Below the pieces are notes generated by a model. It saw nothing but the letters and a program-made list of their open reading frames with translations, was not told the DNA's origin and searched no databases. The translations under genes were made by a program, and so were the position numbers. A DNA stretch of 23,906 nt. Origin: JBOGXF01 sp050694275 (lineage in GTDB: Bacteria > Actinomycetota > CADDZG01 > WHSQ01). The stretch is taken from NCBI GenBank assembly GCA_050694275.1, contig JBOGXF010000098.1, positions 1-23,906 of the forward strand, read 5' to 3'. Each line of letters begins with the position of its first letter. Within the stretch, counting starts at the first letter, position 1. Below are positions 22,169-23,906 of the stretch, piece by piece.

Positions 22169-23212
22169 GTGGGAGCGGGAACCTCCACTTCGTGGGAATT
22201 ATTGGAACCAAGGGAAGCGGGACCCGGAACCGCGATCTGCGTCGCCAACCAGAAGGGCGGCGTCGCCAAGACCACCACCGCGGTCAACCTCGCTGCCGGC
22301 CTCGCCCTCCGGGGCCACCCGGTGCTGGTCGTCGACTGTGACCCCCAGGGCAACGCCAGCACGGGGCTCGGCGTCGAGCGCGCCTCGGTCGAGTCGTCCA
22401 CCTACGACCTCCTGCTCGGCGACGCAACCCTCTCCGAGGTCGTTCGGCCCACCGGGATCGAGCATCTCTTCTGCGCGCCCGCGTCGCTCGATCTCGCCGG
22501 CGCGGAGGTGGAGCTCGTCGGCTCGCTCGAGCGCGAGCTGAAGCTGCGCGACGCGCTCGTGGGTGCGACCGACCGCTACGAACTCGTCTTCCTGGACTGT
22601 CCTCCATCTCTGGGGCTTTTGACCGTGAACGCGCTTGCGGCGGCGCGTGACCTGATCGTGCCGGTGCAGTGCGAGTACTACGCGCTCGAGGGACTGGGTC
22701 AGATGCTCGACACCGCGGACCGCGTGCGTCACGTCCTCAATCCGGCGTTGCGCGTAAGCGGCTTTCTGCTCACCATGTACGACGCGCGCACGAACCTCTC
22801 CGCGCAAGTCGCAGACGAGGTGCGGTCGCATTTCGGGGAGCTCGTATACAAGACGCTCATCCCGCGGAGCGTGCGGTTGTCCGAGGCGCCGTCTTTCGGT
22901 GAGCCGGTGCTGACGCTTGATCCCTCGTCGCGCGGAGCGGTCGCATACCGACTGCTCGCGGCCGAGATCGAGGAGCGCTACAGGCTCGAAGTCCGAGTCC
23001 CCCCGCCGCCACCTCCCCCCGAGCCGCCGCCGGAGGTCGAACCTGCGGCCGGGCGCGCGCCGATCGACGTCGCCGACGTTAACGGCGAAGCGGTCACGGT
23101 CGCGTCCTCGAACCCCGGGCCCGCCGGACGCGGCTACGGGACGGTGTCGCCGGAACCCGCGGGGCTCGACGACGCGTGGCCGCGCGGTCTTCCGTGGGGG
23201 AGTGACCGATGA
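22169..23212 (+). CDS. parA: chromosome partitioning ATPase ParA
   Basis: The 347-residue protein has the deviant Walker A KGGVAKTT (29-36), VVDCDPQGNAS with the Walker A' aspartates, Walker B LVFLDCPPSLG and NLSAQVADEVR. It drives ParB-bound origins along the nucleoid. I start it at GTG 22169, nine bases after GGGAGG; an ATG at 22162 is out of frame. Residues about 276-347 form an unusual proline-rich tail, starting with seven prolines in a row, that is not part of the ParA fold. The stop overlaps parB by four bases (ATGA). Confidence 0.96.
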   Translation: MGAGTSTSWELLEPREAGPGTAICVANQKGGVAKTTTAVNLAAGLALRGHPVLVVDCDPQGNASTGLGVERASVESSTYDLLLGDATLSEVVRPTGIEHLFCAPASLDLAGAEVELVGSLERELKLRDALVGATDRYELVFLDCPPSLGLLTVNALAAARDLIVPVQCEYYALEGLGQMLDTADRVRHVLNPALRVSGFLLTMYDARTNLSAQVADEVRSHFGELVYKTLIPRSVRLSEAPSFGEPVLTLDPSSRGAVAYRLLAAEIEERYRLEVRVPPPPPPPEPPPEVEPAAGRAPIDVADVNGEAVTVASSNPGPAGRGYGTVSPEPAGLDDAWPRGLPWGSDR

Positions 23213-23906
23213 CGCGGCGGTCGGGCCTCGGCCGGGGACTCGACGCGCTGCTTCCCGCGCCGGGGCCGAGGACCCACGCGGCCTCCGGCAACCTGCGCGA
23301 GGTCGCGGTCGATGCTATCGAGCCCAACCCGAATCAGCCGCGGCAGACCTTCGACGACGACGCGCTCCGCGAGCTCGCCGACTCAGTCGTCGCGCTGGGA
23401 ATCCTGCAGCCCCTTCTGGTGCGCGCGGTAGCCGGCGATCGCTACCAACTCGTCGCGGGGGAGCGTCGGTGGCGCGCCGCGCGGCAGGCCGGGCTCGATC
23501 GCGTGCCGGTGCTGGTCGTCGATACCGACGAGAAGGGAGCGCTCGAGCGCGCGCTCGTCGAGAACATTCATCGCAAGGATCTGAATCCCATCGAAGAGGC
23601 GATGGGATACAGGCAGCTCATCGACGAGGGCGGCATTACCCAAGAGGAGCTGGGGGAGAGGATCGGCCGCAACCGGGTGACGATCACCAACGCCCTTCGC
23701 TTGCTCGAGCTCCCGGTCGAGATCCAACAGATGCTGATGGAGGGGCGCTTCACCGCCGCCCACGGTCGCACGCTGCTCGGGCTTCAGGGGAGTGCGTTCC
23801 AGCCGCGTCTCGCCAAAAGGGTGGCCCAAGAGGGGTTGTCGGTGCGCGAGGCGGAAGAGCTCATGCGCAAATACCAGGTGTTGTCGTCCGCCAGCCGGGG
23901 GCCGGG
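23209..23906 (+). CDS. parB: chromosome partitioning protein ParB (partial, 3' end outside window)
   Basis: The frame starts at ATG 23209, overlapping the parA stop, and runs off the window after 232 codons. It opens with GLGRGLDALLP, the standard Spo0J/ParB start. The N-terminal CTP-binding domain has GERRWRAAR (84-92) and ENIHRKDLNPIEEA (118-131). The helix-turn-helix that reads parS is about 143-168 (ITQEELGERIGRNRVTITNA). The C-terminal dimerisation domain is missing only because the window ends. I saw no clear parS palindrome in this window. Confidence 0.95.
   Translation, partial: MTRRSGLGRGLDALLPAPGPRTHAASGNLREVAVDAIEPNPNQPRQTFDDDALRELADSVVALGILQPLLVRAVAGDRYQLVAGERRWRAARQAGLDRVPVLVVDTDEKGALERALVENIHRKDLNPIEEAMGYRQLIDEGGITQEELGERIGRNRVTITNALRLLELPVEIQQMLMEGRFTAAHGRTLLGLQGSAFQPRLAKRVAQEGLSVREAEELMRKYQVLSSASRGP

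Overview
The window is the replication-origin region of a high-GC bacterial chromosome, almost certainly from the Actinomycetota (inference from gene order and protein character). On the minus strand runs dnaA - dnaN - recF - dciA (DUF721) - gyrB - gyrA - DUF3566 membrane protein. On the plus strand runs rpmH - rnpA - yidD - yidC - khpB/jag - rsmG - parA - parB. The two arms diverge from the 485-base gap between dnaA and rpmH (18616-19100), which holds the best DnaA boxes and is the likely oriC. DUF3566 directly after gyrA and dciA between recF and gyrB are typical actinobacterial arrangements. I cannot name a genus; a poorly sampled lineage is plausible.

Layout. 1-3240 looks like an accessory patch: an uncharacterised 432-aa protein, a ribbon-helix-helix/PIN (VapBC-type) toxin-antitoxin pair and a zinc-ribbon DUF2293 protein. 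It lies between two 29-base direct repeats (101-129 and 3153-3181; 27/29 identical), with a strong two-tier inverted repeat just outside the right copy. 3339-3431 looks like the leftover C-terminus of a membrane transporter. 3446-4051 is a DUF1684 protein. 4058-7590 (minus) is a complete osmoprotectant ABC importer operon (ATPase with CBS tail, two permeases, binding lipoprotein). 7656-8908 (plus) is a two-gene unit: a 45-residue single-span membrane protein translationally coupled to a saccharopine dehydrogenase-like oxidoreductase. 8911-18615 (minus) is the replication arm, and 19101-23906 (plus) is the ribosome/membrane-insertion/partition arm; parB runs off the window end.

How the genes work together. 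DnaA opens oriC, DciA helps load the replicative helicase, DnaN is the polymerase clamp, RecF serves gap repair, and GyrA/GyrB relieve supercoils. ParA/ParB segregate the new origins. RnpA matures tRNAs; YidD, YidC and KhpB form the conserved membrane-protein-insertion/RNA-binding cluster; RsmG methylates 16S rRNA. Neighbouring genes overlap by 1-8 bases at many junctions, pointing to translational coupling.

Recurring signal: four genes outside the core arms carry a TANNNT box 6-7 bases before an ATG with no separate Shine-Dalgarno sequence, the signature of leaderless actinobacterial transcripts. The core replication genes instead have clear Shine-Dalgarno sequences. I found no CRISPR array, tRNA, rRNA, complete transposase or integrase, and no wholly new system. 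The best leads are the repeat-bounded patch, the coupled 45-aa membrane protein, the glutamine at the quinolone-determining position of GyrA, the in-frame mini-ORF before rsmG, and the proline-rich tail of ParA.
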